From the NCBI GenBank assembly GCA_910587895.1, contig CAJUOE010000219.1, forward strand, positions 1-16,373: 16,373 bases of DNA. The letters are read 5' to 3'. The stretch is from an uncultured Lachnospiraceae bacterium (GTDB taxonomy: Bacteria; Bacillota; Clostridia; Lachnospirales; Lachnospiraceae). Position numbers and translations under genes: made by a program. The notes under the pieces are model-generated. The model was not told the DNA's origin. It made no database searches and was given only the letters and a program-made list of their open reading frames with translations. This document shows, in pieces, positions 7,035 to 14,169 of this stretch (its first letter is position 1; each line of letters begins with the position of its first letter).

Positions 7035-7062
7035 GAATGACAATAGAATATAGTAATGGAAG

Positions 7063-7092
7063 AGGATCCTGAGAAATCAGGGTCCTTTTTTT
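7063..7092 (+). terminator. Intrinsic terminator after the Spo0E-like gene
   Basis: AGGATCCTGA (7063-7072) pairs with TCAGGGTCCT (7077-7086) through ten base pairs including one U-G, closed by a GAAA tetraloop. Six further T's follow. This is a textbook rho-independent terminator and isolates the Spo0E-like gene from the division cluster. Confidence 0.95.
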
Positions 7093-7126
7093 GTTACAGG
7101 GACTTTATAAAAATATTAAAATTCTG

Positions 7127-7155
7127 TTGCTTTTTCTTCTCTAATGGTCTAAAAT
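7127..7155 (+). promoter_or_regulatory. Promoter of the dcw (division and cell wall) operon
   Basis: TTGCTT (7127-7132) and TAAAAT (7150-7155) are 17 bases apart, matching four and five of six consensus bases. Transcription would start near 7162, giving a leader of about 100 bases before mraZ. It is the only good promoter found in the gap after the Spo0E terminator. No other strong promoter was seen before the right edge, so it may serve the whole cluster. Confidence 0.75.
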
Positions 7156-7221
7156 GGAATGTGAGTGGAGGAAAGTGGTAGATAATGGATTGAAGTGGTG
7201 GATAAGTGGATAACATTGTGG
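7144..7221 (+). promoter_or_regulatory. Probable MraZ operator: phased (A/G)TGG repeats
   Basis: ATGG or GTGG begins at 7144, 7154, 7165, 7175, 7185, 7195, 7206 and 7218, a period of 10 to 12 bases over eight units. MraZ is known to bind short TGG-containing direct repeats spaced by about ten bases in front of its own gene. The repeats cover the spacer and -10 of the promoter and the early leader, where binding would block transcription. Several units read AAGTGG or AAAGTGG, like the boxes described in Mollicutes. Confidence 0.7.
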
Positions 7222-7225
7222 ATAA
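7197..7225 (-). promoter_or_regulatory. Cluster of three DnaA-box-like sites in the mraZ leader
   Basis: The octamer GTGGATAA occurs at 7198-7205, 7206-7213 and 7218-7225, the first two abutting. With the preceding base, the third gives TGTGGATAA (7217-7225), exactly the reverse complement of the DnaA box TTATCCACA; the other two differ only in the end base. A one-mismatch copy, GTAGATAA, lies at 7178-7185. The sites overlap the MraZ repeats, so either or both proteins may use them. Confidence 0.5.
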
Positions 7226-7264
7226 CACATAAAAGCCATACCCCGATGTCAGAAGGTGATGCAG

Positions 7265-7696
7265 ATGTTCATGGGAGAATACAATCACACAGTAGATGCA
7301 AAGGGCAGACTGATAGTTCCTTCCAAATTCAGGGACCAATTGGGTGATGAATTTGTGGTGACAAAGGGACTGGATGGATGTTTATTCGTGTATTCTTCGG
7401 AAGAATGGAAGCTGATCGAGACGAAATTCCGTGAAGTATCACAATTCTCCAAGGAAGCCCGCAAATTTGCGCGATTCTTCTTTGCAGGCGCAACCGTCTG
7501 TGAAGTGGACAAGCAGGGGCGCGTTCTTCTCCCGGCAGTCCTGCGGGAATTTGCAGGGATTGAGAAGGAAATCATATCCGCAGGCGTGGTAAACCACATT
7601 GAAATCTGGAGCAAAGACAGATGGCAGGAGACCAGCGAATATGATGACGTGGAGGAAATCGCAGAACATATGGCAAGCCTCGGATTAACAATATAA
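7265..7696 (+). CDS. mraZ: Transcriptional regulator MraZ
   Basis: This 143-residue DNA-binding protein is the first gene of the dcw cluster. It contains two SpoVT/AbrB-type half domains, seen from DAKGRLIVPSKFR near the N-terminus and DKQGRVLLPAVLREF in the second half. Family members form rings that bind repeated TGG boxes in their own promoter and repress the operon. ATG 7265 is chosen because the protein then begins MFMGEYNH, the family's usual start, and AAGGTG at 7253-7258 is six bases away; in-frame GTG 7256 and ATG 7259 overlap that site. Upstream lies a matching array of phased TGG repeats, so autoregulation is likely. rsmH follows after 13 bases. The sequence is normal for the family in length and motifs. 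Confidence 0.96.
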   Translation: MFMGEYNHTVDAKGRLIVPSKFRDQLGDEFVVTKGLDGCLFVYSSEEWKLIETKFREVSQFSKEARKFARFFFAGATVCEVDKQGRVLLPAVLREFAGIEKEIISAGVVNHIEIWSKDRWQETSEYDDVEEIAEHMASLGLTI

Positions 7697-7709
7697 GAAA
7701 GGAAATCGC

Positions 7710-8657
7710 ATGGAATTCAAGCATAAGTCCGTTCTTTTAAGAGAGACAATCGAATACCTGAACGTCAGGCCGGATGGGGTCTATGTGGACGGAACGCTGG
7801 GTGGCGGCGGACATGCTTATGAGGTGTGTAAGCGATTATCGGGAAGAGGAAAGTTTATTGGAATTGACCAGGATGAGGATGCCATTAAAGCGGCGACCAG
7901 AAGGTTGTCGGAGTTTGAAGACAAAATACAGATTATCAGAAACAATTACTGTGACATGCGAAAGGTATTGGCGGATATCAATGTTGCGAAGGTGGATGGC
8001 ATTGTGCTGGATTTGGGCGTATCGTCCTATCAGCTGGATGACCCGACCCGGGGGTTCACCTATCGGGTGGAGGATGCACCGCTGGATATGAGGATGGATA
8101 AGCGCCAGAAATTGACGGCAGGGGAAATCGTAAATACCTACAGTGAACAGGAATTGTATCGAATCATCCGTGATTACGGAGAAGATAAATTTGCAAAAAA
8201 CATTGCCAAACATATCGTTTTGGCAAGACAGGAAAAAGAGATAGAGACGACAGGTGAATTGACGGAGATTATCAAGGCAGCAATCCCGGCAAAGATACGC
8301 ATGAATGGGGGGCATCCTTCCAAACGCACGTTTCAGGCAATCCGAATTGAACTGAACCGGGAATTGGAACTGTTGCAGGAATCGCTGGAAGATATGATTC
8401 ATCTGCTGAACCCGGGAGGGCGAATTTGCATTATTACCTTCCATTCGCTGGAAGACAGGATTGTGAAGAACATATATAAAAAGAGTGAGAATCCATGCAC
8501 ATGCCCCAGTGATTTTCCGGTATGTGTGTGCGGCAGGAAACCGTTGGGCAGGGTGGTGACAAGAAAGCCAGTCGTGCCGTCCGAGGATGAAATTGAGTAT
8601 AATTCGCGCTCCAAGAGCGCAAAACTCAGAGTGTTTGAGAGAATAGAGACGGAATAG
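7710..8657 (+). CDS. rsmH: 16S rRNA (cytosine-N4)-methyltransferase RsmH
   Basis: This 315-residue SAM-dependent methyltransferase (formerly MraW) adds the N4-methyl group to C1402 in the 16S rRNA decoding centre. Motif I DGTLGGGGHA (27-36) and GIDQDEDAI (51-59) form the SAM pocket. DLGVSSYQLDD and GFTYRVEDAPLDMRMD are family signatures, and HPSKRTFQAIRIELNREL and ITFHSLEDRIVK complete the fold. A cysteine-containing stretch, CTCPSDFPVCVCGRKP, lies near the C-terminus, as in many Firmicute homologues. AAAGGA just after the mraZ stop places the start at ATG 7710. The gene is at its usual location, second in the dcw cluster, and ftsL follows after 28 bases. Confidence 0.98.
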   Translation: MEFKHKSVLLRETIEYLNVRPDGVYVDGTLGGGGHAYEVCKRLSGRGKFIGIDQDEDAIKAATRRLSEFEDKIQIIRNNYCDMRKVLADINVAKVDGIVLDLGVSSYQLDDPTRGFTYRVEDAPLDMRMDKRQKLTAGEIVNTYSEQELYRIIRDYGEDKFAKNIAKHIVLARQEKEIETTGELTEIIKAAIPAKIRMNGGHPSKRTFQAIRIELNRELELLQESLEDMIHLLNPGGRICIITFHSLEDRIVKNIYKKSENPCTCPSDFPVCVCGRKPLGRVVTRKPVVPSEDEIEYNSRSKSAKLRVFERIETE

Positions 8658-8685
8658 GAATAAAGGCAGATTAGGAGACAGAATT

Positions 8686-9213
8686 ATGAGACAGCAGCAG
8701 GAATTGCAATACTGGGAAAGCAACACTACATACATAGATGGAAATGCAGCAAGAGAGTTACAAAGAGAGACCAGGCAGCGCAGGGAACAGGTACATCAGG
8801 AGTTTGTGCGGCGGCAGGAAGAAGAGCGGGAACTTAAAAAACGTCAGAGACAGACCAGGGTTGCCGTCCAGAGGAACCGCGCGCGCTCCCTTCAGATCAG
8901 CCCGGCTTATGTGTTGTTCTTGACGGCAACGGTGGCAGTGATGGCGATGGTTTTTGCCTGCTACCTGCATTTGCAGTCTGTACTGAATCAGAATGTGCAG
9001 AATGTTGCCAGCCTGGAAACGGAAGTTTTGAACCTGAAAAATGATAATGACGCGGTGCAGAAGAAGATCAGCAATTCGGTAAATATCGACAATATCAGAC
9101 AGCGCGCCATGGACGAGCTTGGCATGGCATATCCACAGGAAGATCAGATTGAGTATTTTGAAGTGGATAACGACGATTATATGAATCAGTACGAAGAGAT
9201 ACCGGAAAGGTGA
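8686..9213 (+). CDS. ftsL: Cell division protein FtsL-like
   Basis: This is a 175-residue bitopic membrane protein. A cytoplasmic region of about 74 residues, rich in Arg, Gln and Glu (RETRQRREQVHQEFVRRQEE), is followed by one transmembrane segment (about 75-97). Outside is a coiled coil (NVASLETEVLNLKNDNDAVQKK) and a septum-type tail with RQRAMDELGMAYP, then an acidic end. The layout matches FtsL/DivIC proteins, which form a complex with DivIB/FtsQ and activate the septal synthase FtsW-PBP. Assignment rests on topology and position between rsmH and a class B PBP, because FtsL sequences diverge. AGGAG at 8673-8677 supports ATG 8686. The next gene begins seven bases after the stop, with its ribosome binding site overlapping it. 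The cytoplasmic part is longer than the 30 or so residues typical of Bacillus FtsL. Confidence 0.85.
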   Translation: MRQQQELQYWESNTTYIDGNAARELQRETRQRREQVHQEFVRRQEEERELKKRQRQTRVAVQRNRARSLQISPAYVLFLTATVAVMAMVFACYLHLQSVLNQNVQNVASLETEVLNLKNDNDAVQKKISNSVNIDNIRQRAMDELGMAYPQEDQIEYFEVDNDDYMNQYEEIPER

Positions 9214-9220
9214 AAAGCCA

Positions 9221-11293
9221 GTGGGTAATCGAAGACAGGGAAACAGAAAAAAGAGAACAGCGAAATTTTCTCCGACGATGAAAAAGAAACTTCTGATAGT
9301 ATTTTCCGCAATCATCGCCTTATCTGTCGGACTGGTGGCAAGGCTCATCTATATTGACCAGGTAAAAGGGGAAGAATATGAGAAACAGGTGCTCGGGCAG
9401 CAGAGTTACGGGAGCGAGACGATTCCCTACCAGCGAGGGGAAATCCTTGACACGAAGGGAACCGTCCTGGCGACCAATGTGGACGTATACAATATCGTCC
9501 TGGACTGCAAGCTTATCAATGATGACGCAGACAAATACATGGAGCCTACGATAAAGGCACTACTTACGTGCTTTCCGGATATTACAGAAGAGGAAATACG
9601 TGCGGCGCTTGCCGAACAGGCGGACAGCCGCTATTTTGTATTGCGCAAGAAAGTGCCCGCTGAAACGATCGAGCCGTTTCAGGAATTGCAGGCGAAAGAA
9701 GACAGTAAGGGCAAGAAGGTAAATCCCAATGTGCAGGGCGTATGGTTTGAAAAAGAGTATAAAAGGCAGTATCCTTACGGGAAACTTGCCAGCAAGGTAC
9801 TGGGTTTCACGACCTCCGGAAACGAGGGAATCGGCGGTCTGGAAGATTATTACAATGATTCCCTGAATGGAATTGACGGCAGGCAGTATGGTTATCTTAA
9901 TACAGATAATAATCTGGAGAAGACAACGAAGGAGCCTGTCAACGGCAACAGCCTGATTACAACGATTGACGCCAATATCCAGAAAATCATTGAAGATAAT
10001 ATTGCGCAGTTTCAGGAAGAACACAGAGATGAGGAAGTGACGGGCGCGGGCAGCCGGCATACGGGTGTTCTCGTCATGAATCCACAGAATGGGGAAATTA
10101 TTGGAATGTCCGATAATTTTACTTATGACTTGAATAATCCGTGGGATTTGACGCAGTATTATCCACAGGACAAAGTAGACAAGTTCAGTGAAAAGCAGAG
10201 GCTGAAACGGCTCAATGCCATCTGGCAGAATTTCTGCATCACCTATACGTATGAACCGGGGTCCACGGCAAAACCGTTTACCGTGGCTACGGGGCTTGAG
10301 ACGGGGAAACTGAAGGAAACGTATGAGTGTGACGGTGTGGAGAAATATGGAGGATTTGAGATTAAATGCGTCAACCGTTCCGGACACGGGACGGAAACGA
10401 TTGAGGGGGCTCTGATGGACTCCTGTAACGATGCGCTGATGCAGATGGCGGTAGATATCGGGAAAGAAGACTACTATAAGTATCAGAATATCTTTAATTT
10501 TGGCCTGAAGACGAATATTGACCTGCCGGGAGAGACAAGGACCGACGGATTGATTTATACCGTTGAGAATACGAATATGACGTCGCTTGTCACGAACTCG
10601 TTCGGGCAGAATTTTAATGTGACGATGGTGCAGTTGGCAAGTGCATTTGCCTCCTTAATCAATGGGGGCTACTATTACCAGCCGCACCTGGTAAAAAAAA
10701 TTGTCGATGAGCATGGAAACATCGTGCAGAGTGCGGAGACTTCTCCCCTGAAACAGACAGTTTCCAGGCAGACGAGCGATACGATAAAGGGATACCTGTA
10801 CAAGACTGTGTCCGAGGGAACCGGAAAGAGCGCCAAAGTGCCGGGGTATTCCATGGGCGGAAAGACGGGAACGGCGCAGAAGGGAAAGCGTGAGGATAAG
10901 AAATATGTCGTTTCCTTTATCGGATTTGCACCGGTGGAAAATCCGCAGGTTCTGGTCTATGTCGTGATTGACGAGGCGAATGTTGCCGAGGATGACCAGA
11001 GCAGCGCGCTTGCCACAGCTCTGGCAAAGAAGATTTTTACAGAACTTCTTCCTTATATGAATATCTTTGAGGATGAACAGAAAGTAACGGCGGACGACGG
11101 CACGCCGCAGGGAGAAGTGCAGCAGGGCGAAGGGACAGCGCAGGAAGAGGCGCAGCAAGGCGAAGGGACGCCGCAGGGAGAGCCTGAGGCTGTTCCGGAG
11201 GGCGTACCGAACGCCATGCCGGACGGCGGAGACGGTGTGGGCGGACAGCCGGAAGATATGCTGGATGGGATAACGCCGGAAGAGTATCCGTAA
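9221..11293 (+). CDS. Class B penicillin-binding protein (FtsI/PBP2B-like transpeptidase)
   Basis: This 690-residue D,D-transpeptidase crosslinks septal peptidoglycan. A basic N-terminus and signal anchor (about 22-46) hold it in the membrane. A class B dimerisation domain starts near IPYQRGEILDTKGTVLATN. The transpeptidase domain has all three active-site motifs: S348-TAK-K351 (in EPGSTAKPF), S401-C-N403 and K548-T-G550 (GGKTGTAQ). There is no PASTA domain; instead the last 75 residues are an acidic Gln/Gly/Glu/Pro-rich tail with an 11-residue repeat. GTG 9221 is chosen as the start because AAGGTG (9207-9212), overlapping the ftsL stop, is well placed; ATG 9280 would remove part of the basic N-terminus. 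Position after ftsL suggests the division PBP that partners FtsW. A second class B PBP follows at once. Confidence 0.94.
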   Translation: MGNRRQGNRKKRTAKFSPTMKKKLLIVFSAIIALSVGLVARLIYIDQVKGEEYEKQVLGQQSYGSETIPYQRGEILDTKGTVLATNVDVYNIVLDCKLINDDADKYMEPTIKALLTCFPDITEEEIRAALAEQADSRYFVLRKKVPAETIEPFQELQAKEDSKGKKVNPNVQGVWFEKEYKRQYPYGKLASKVLGFTTSGNEGIGGLEDYYNDSLNGIDGRQYGYLNTDNNLEKTTKEPVNGNSLITTIDANIQKIIEDNIAQFQEEHRDEEVTGAGSRHTGVLVMNPQNGEIIGMSDNFTYDLNNPWDLTQYYPQDKVDKFSEKQRLKRLNAIWQNFCITYTYEPGSTAKPFTVATGLETGKLKETYECDGVEKYGGFEIKCVNRSGHGTETIEGALMDSCNDALMQMAVDIGKEDYYKYQNIFNFGLKTNIDLPGETRTDGLIYTVENTNMTSLVTNSFGQNFNVTMVQLASAFASLINGGYYYQPHLVKKIVDEHGNIVQSAETSPLKQTVSRQTSDTIKGYLYKTVSEGTGKSAKVPGYSMGGKTGTAQKGKREDKKYVVSFIGFAPVENPQVLVYVVIDEANVAEDDQSSALATALAKKIFTELLPYMNIFEDEQKVTADDGTPQGEVQQGEGTAQEEAQQGEGTPQGEPEAVPEGVPNAMPDGGDGVGGQPEDMLDGITPEEYP
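11099..11188 (+). repeat. In-frame 33-bp tandem repeat in the PBP tail
   Basis: Two full 11-codon units (11099-11131 and 11132-11164) and a partial third (11165-11188) encode GTPQGEVQQGE, GTAQEEAQQGE and GTPQGEPE. The units are imperfect, so the repeat is not very recent. It lies in the extracellular C-terminal tail after the transpeptidase domain and probably forms a flexible acidic linker. Confidence 0.75.
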
Positions 11294-11318
11294 TACAGTT
11301 TTCGCATAAAAAGTACAT

Positions 11319-11369
11319 AACCTCATAAATAAGGTAATAGATTATAGTAATAGTTTTTATGAGGTTTTT
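11319..11369 (+). promoter_or_regulatory. Stem-loop covering the ribosome binding site of the second PBP
   Basis: AACCTCATAAA (11319-11329) is perfectly complementary to TTTATGAGGTT (11356-11366), an 11-bp stem with a 26-base A/T-rich loop. The right arm contains the only Shine-Dalgarno-like stretch, TGAGGT (11360-11365), for the ATG at 11372, and three T's follow the stem. It could hide the ribosome binding site, act as a partial terminator inside the operon, or both. Confidence 0.6.
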
Positions 11370-11371
11370 GG

Positions 11372-13138
11372 ATGGTTCGCAATAAAACATTTAATCGCAG
11401 GAAGATACTGATCATTTTTGTGGCGGTATCGCTGGTACTTGTGATGCTTGCCGGAAGGCTGGTCTATCTGATGGTGTTCTGTTCCGAGTATTACGGAAAG
11501 AAAGCGGAGGATTTGCATGAGCGGGAGCGGGATATCAAGGCGGCGCGCGGCAAGATTATTGACGCCACCGGAACGGTGCTCGCGACCAACCGTACGGTCT
11601 GTACGATTTCCGTGATTCACAGCCAGCTTGAGGATCCCGAGAAGGTAATTGAGGTGTTGAGCCGTGAGCTTGATATGGAAGAGGGCGCGGTTCGAAAGCG
11701 CGTGGAAAAAGTAAGTTCCATTGAGCGCGTGAAGTCCAATGTGGACAAAGAATCCGGAGACAGAATCCGGGATTACGGGCTGGCGGGGGTAAAGGTAGAT
11801 GAGGATTATAAGCGTTATTACCCGTACGATACGCTGGCGTCCAAAGTTTTGGGCTTTACAGGAGGCGATAATCAGGGTATTATTGGACTGGAAGTGAAGT
11901 ATGAAGACTATTTAAAGGGCACAAATGGGAAAATTCTCACACTGACAGACGCCCGCGGTGTGGAGATTGAAAATGCCGGGGAACGCAGGCAGGAGCCGGT
12001 GGACGGCAACAATCTTCACATCAGCCTGAATTACAATATCCAGCTGTACTGTGAGCAGGCGGCAAAGAAGGCGATGGAGGCAAAGTCGGCGGACAGCGTG
12101 TCCATTATCGTCATCAATCCGCAAAACGGAGAGATTATGGCGATGGTAAATGTGCCGGAGTTTCACCTGAATGAACCGTTTACGCTGGTGTCGCCAAATG
12201 ACGGCAAAGTGACAGAGGTAAAAGACGCCACGCAGGAGCAATTGAATGGCATGTGGCGCAACCAGTGCATCAGCGATACTTACGAGCCTGGCTCGGTATT
12301 TAAGATAATCACGACTTCCGCCGCCTTTGAGGAGGGCGTGGTATCGCTGAACGATAATTTTTTCTGCCCGGGCTACAAGCTGGTGGAGGATCGCAGAATC
12401 CACTGCCATAAGCGCATAGGGCACGGGGCGGAGACGTTTACCGAGGGAATCAAGAATTCCTGTAATCCGGTATTCATCGAGTTGGGAATGCGTCTGGGAA
12501 CAGACAATTTCTATAAATATTTTAAACAATTTGGGTTGTTGGAGCGCACAGATATCGACCTTCCGGGTGAGGCGGCAACCATCATGCACGACAAGAAGAA
12601 TGTCGGGCCGGTGGAGCTTGCCACGATTTCTTTTGGACAGTCCTTTCAGGTGACGCCGATTCAGCTTGTGACGACGGTATCCTCGCTTGTAAATGGGGGA
12701 AACAGGATTACGCCGCATTTTGGGGTTTCGGTTAAGAATGACCAGGGAGAGCTGGTGAAGAAACTGCATTATGATGTGAGAGAAGGCGTTGTGAGCAGTG
12801 AGACCTCGCAAGTGCTGCGAGACGTACTGGAAAAAGTGGTATCGGAGGGAAGCGGAAAAAACGCCAAGATTGAAGGTTTTTCCATTGGAGGCAAGACCGC
12901 GACTTCCCAGACGCTGCCGCGGAGCGCCAACAAATATATCTCGTCCTTCCTGGGTTTTGCACCTGCGGATAACCCACAGGTACTGGCTTTATGTATTATC
13001 AACGACCCACAGGGAATCTATTACGGCGGAACGATTGCGGCTCCGGTCGTAAAAGAGATTTTCGCGAATATTCTGCCCTATCTTGGCATTGAAAAGCAGG
13101 CGGTGGCAGAAGAAGATGACAAAGAGCAAGAGAACTGA
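11372..13138 (+). CDS. Class B penicillin-binding protein (SpoVD/FtsI-like)
   Basis: This is a second membrane-anchored transpeptidase of 588 residues. The signal anchor is at about 11-36, followed by a dimerisation domain beginning at AARGKIIDATGTVLATN. The transpeptidase domain has S308-VF-K311 (EPGSVFKII) and S363-C-N365. The third motif reads K508-T-A510 (GGKTATSQ) instead of the usual KTG. The protein ends soon after the catalytic domain with a short acidic tail and no PASTA domain. In sporulating Firmicutes, duplicated class B PBPs at this place are often a division PBP plus SpoVD, which builds spore cortex with the SEDS protein SpoVE. That role is plausible here but unproven, so no gene symbol is assigned. 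ATG 11372 has a weak TGAGGT site that is part of a hairpin. It is separated from the first PBP gene by 78 bases. Confidence 0.92.
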   Translation: MVRNKTFNRRKILIIFVAVSLVLVMLAGRLVYLMVFCSEYYGKKAEDLHERERDIKAARGKIIDATGTVLATNRTVCTISVIHSQLEDPEKVIEVLSRELDMEEGAVRKRVEKVSSIERVKSNVDKESGDRIRDYGLAGVKVDEDYKRYYPYDTLASKVLGFTGGDNQGIIGLEVKYEDYLKGTNGKILTLTDARGVEIENAGERRQEPVDGNNLHISLNYNIQLYCEQAAKKAMEAKSADSVSIIVINPQNGEIMAMVNVPEFHLNEPFTLVSPNDGKVTEVKDATQEQLNGMWRNQCISDTYEPGSVFKIITTSAAFEEGVVSLNDNFFCPGYKLVEDRRIHCHKRIGHGAETFTEGIKNSCNPVFIELGMRLGTDNFYKYFKQFGLLERTDIDLPGEAATIMHDKKNVGPVELATISFGQSFQVTPIQLVTTVSSLVNGGNRITPHFGVSVKNDQGELVKKLHYDVREGVVSSETSQVLRDVLEKVVSEGSGKNAKIEGFSIGGKTATSQTLPRSANKYISSFLGFAPADNPQVLALCIINDPQGIYYGGTIAAPVVKEIFANILPYLGIEKQAVAEEDDKEQEN

Positions 13139-13143
13139 CAGGC

Positions 13144-13161
13144 ACGGCGCATGAGCGCCGT
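13144..13161 (+). other. Short GC-rich stem-loop between PBP and mraY
   Basis: ACGGCGC (13144-13150) pairs perfectly with GCGCCGT (13155-13161) around an ATGA loop. No T-tract follows, so it is not a terminator. It may be an mRNA processing or stability element, or a weak attenuator in the operon. Confidence 0.5.
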
Positions 13162-13184
13162 AGAGACAAAGAGGAGTAAAGAAA

Positions 13185-14150
13185 ATGGCACAGACAGTGA
13201 TAATTCCGGTATTGATTTCATTCGCAATTACGGCAGTTTTAGGCCCGGTGGTAATTCCGGTCTTAAGGAAACTGAAAATCGGACAGACGGAGCGTGAGGA
13301 GCTGAAATCCCATCAGAGCAAGCAGGGAACGCCTACTATGGGCGGATTGATGATACTTGCGGGCATCGTTTTGACAGCCGTCATTTACATGAAGGATTAT
13401 CCGCGGATTATGCCTGTGTTATTTGTGACAGTCGGATTTGGAATTATCGGCTTTCTGGATGACTATTTAAAAGTTGTCCTGCGCCGTTCGGATGGCCTTT
13501 TGCCCTGGCAGAAGATGCTTGGGCAGATTCTTGTCACAGGCGTGTTCAGTTTTTATATGTATTTTTATACGGAAGGCGCGGACAAAGCGCTGATTCCATT
13601 TACCGGAGGATTTGAAAATGGATATTTCCTGAATCTCGGCTGGCTGGCAATTCCGGTCATGTTTCTGGCAATTCTTGGAACGGTAAACGGCGCTAATTTT
13701 ACGGATGGACTGGATGGCCTTGCATCCAGCGTTACCGTGTTGATAGCAACGTTTTTCTCTGTCGTTGCCATCGGCACAAACAGCGGCATTGAGCCGATTA
13801 CCTGTGCAGTTGTGGGTGCGCTTTTGGGATTTTTGCTGTTCAATGTGCATCCGGCAAGCGTGTTCATGGGAGACACCGGTTCGCTGGCGCTCGGCGGTTT
13901 TGTGGCAGCTACGGCATATGTATTGCAGATGCCGATTTTTATATTGATTGTGGCAATGATTTACTGGATCGAGCTGTTATCCGTTATGATTCAGGTGACT
14001 TACTTTAAAAAGACCGGGGGCAAGCGCATTTTCCGCATGGCTCCTATTCACCATCATTTTGAGCTGGGCGGCTGGTCTGAGACGAAGGTAGTGGCGGTAT
14101 TTTCCATTATTACGGCGATTTTATGCTTGATCGGGCTGCTGGGCTTATAG
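13185..14150 (+). CDS. mraY: Phospho-N-acetylmuramoyl-pentapeptide transferase MraY
   Basis: This 321-residue polytopic membrane enzyme transfers phospho-MurNAc-pentapeptide from UDP to undecaprenyl phosphate, making lipid I on the inner face of the membrane. Signatures are GTPTMGG near residue 46, the catalytic D92-D93 in FLDDYLK, NFTDGLDGLA with D174 and D177, the NVHPASVFMGDTGS loop and HHHFELGG (H289-H291). Roughly ten hydrophobic segments span the chain, as expected. GAGGAG about nine bases before ATG 13185 supports the start. It lies 46 bases after the second PBP and 19 before murD. murE and murF, which usually come just before mraY in classical dcw clusters, are absent. Confidence 0.98.
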   Translation: MAQTVIIPVLISFAITAVLGPVVIPVLRKLKIGQTEREELKSHQSKQGTPTMGGLMILAGIVLTAVIYMKDYPRIMPVLFVTVGFGIIGFLDDYLKVVLRRSDGLLPWQKMLGQILVTGVFSFYMYFYTEGADKALIPFTGGFENGYFLNLGWLAIPVMFLAILGTVNGANFTDGLDGLASSVTVLIATFFSVVAIGTNSGIEPITCAVVGALLGFLLFNVHPASVFMGDTGSLALGGFVAATAYVLQMPIFILIVAMIYWIELLSVMIQVTYFKKTGGKRIFRMAPIHHHFELGGWSETKVVAVFSIITAILCLIGLLGL

Positions 14151-14169
14151 AAAACAGGAGAATATATAA

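Noticed and set aside
7144..7225. CRISPR-like or plasmid-iteron reading of the GTGG repeats
   Set aside because: The units are only 4 to 8 bases and sit at a mraZ promoter; regulatory binding sites explain them better. No CRISPR-type repeat and spacer pattern was found anywhere.
7836..8735. 299-residue open frame on the minus strand
   Set aside because: It lies opposite rsmH, has no recognisable motif, and its composition is that of a shadow frame.
11343..11348. TATAGT as a -10 for an internal promoter before the second PBP
   Set aside because: There is no acceptable -35 at the right distance, and the bases form the loop of the stem-loop.
11912..12811. 299-residue open frame on the minus strand opposite the second PBP
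   Set aside because: The + strand frame holds the full transpeptidase motifs; the minus frame is Arg/His/Leu-rich, typical of an antisense shadow.
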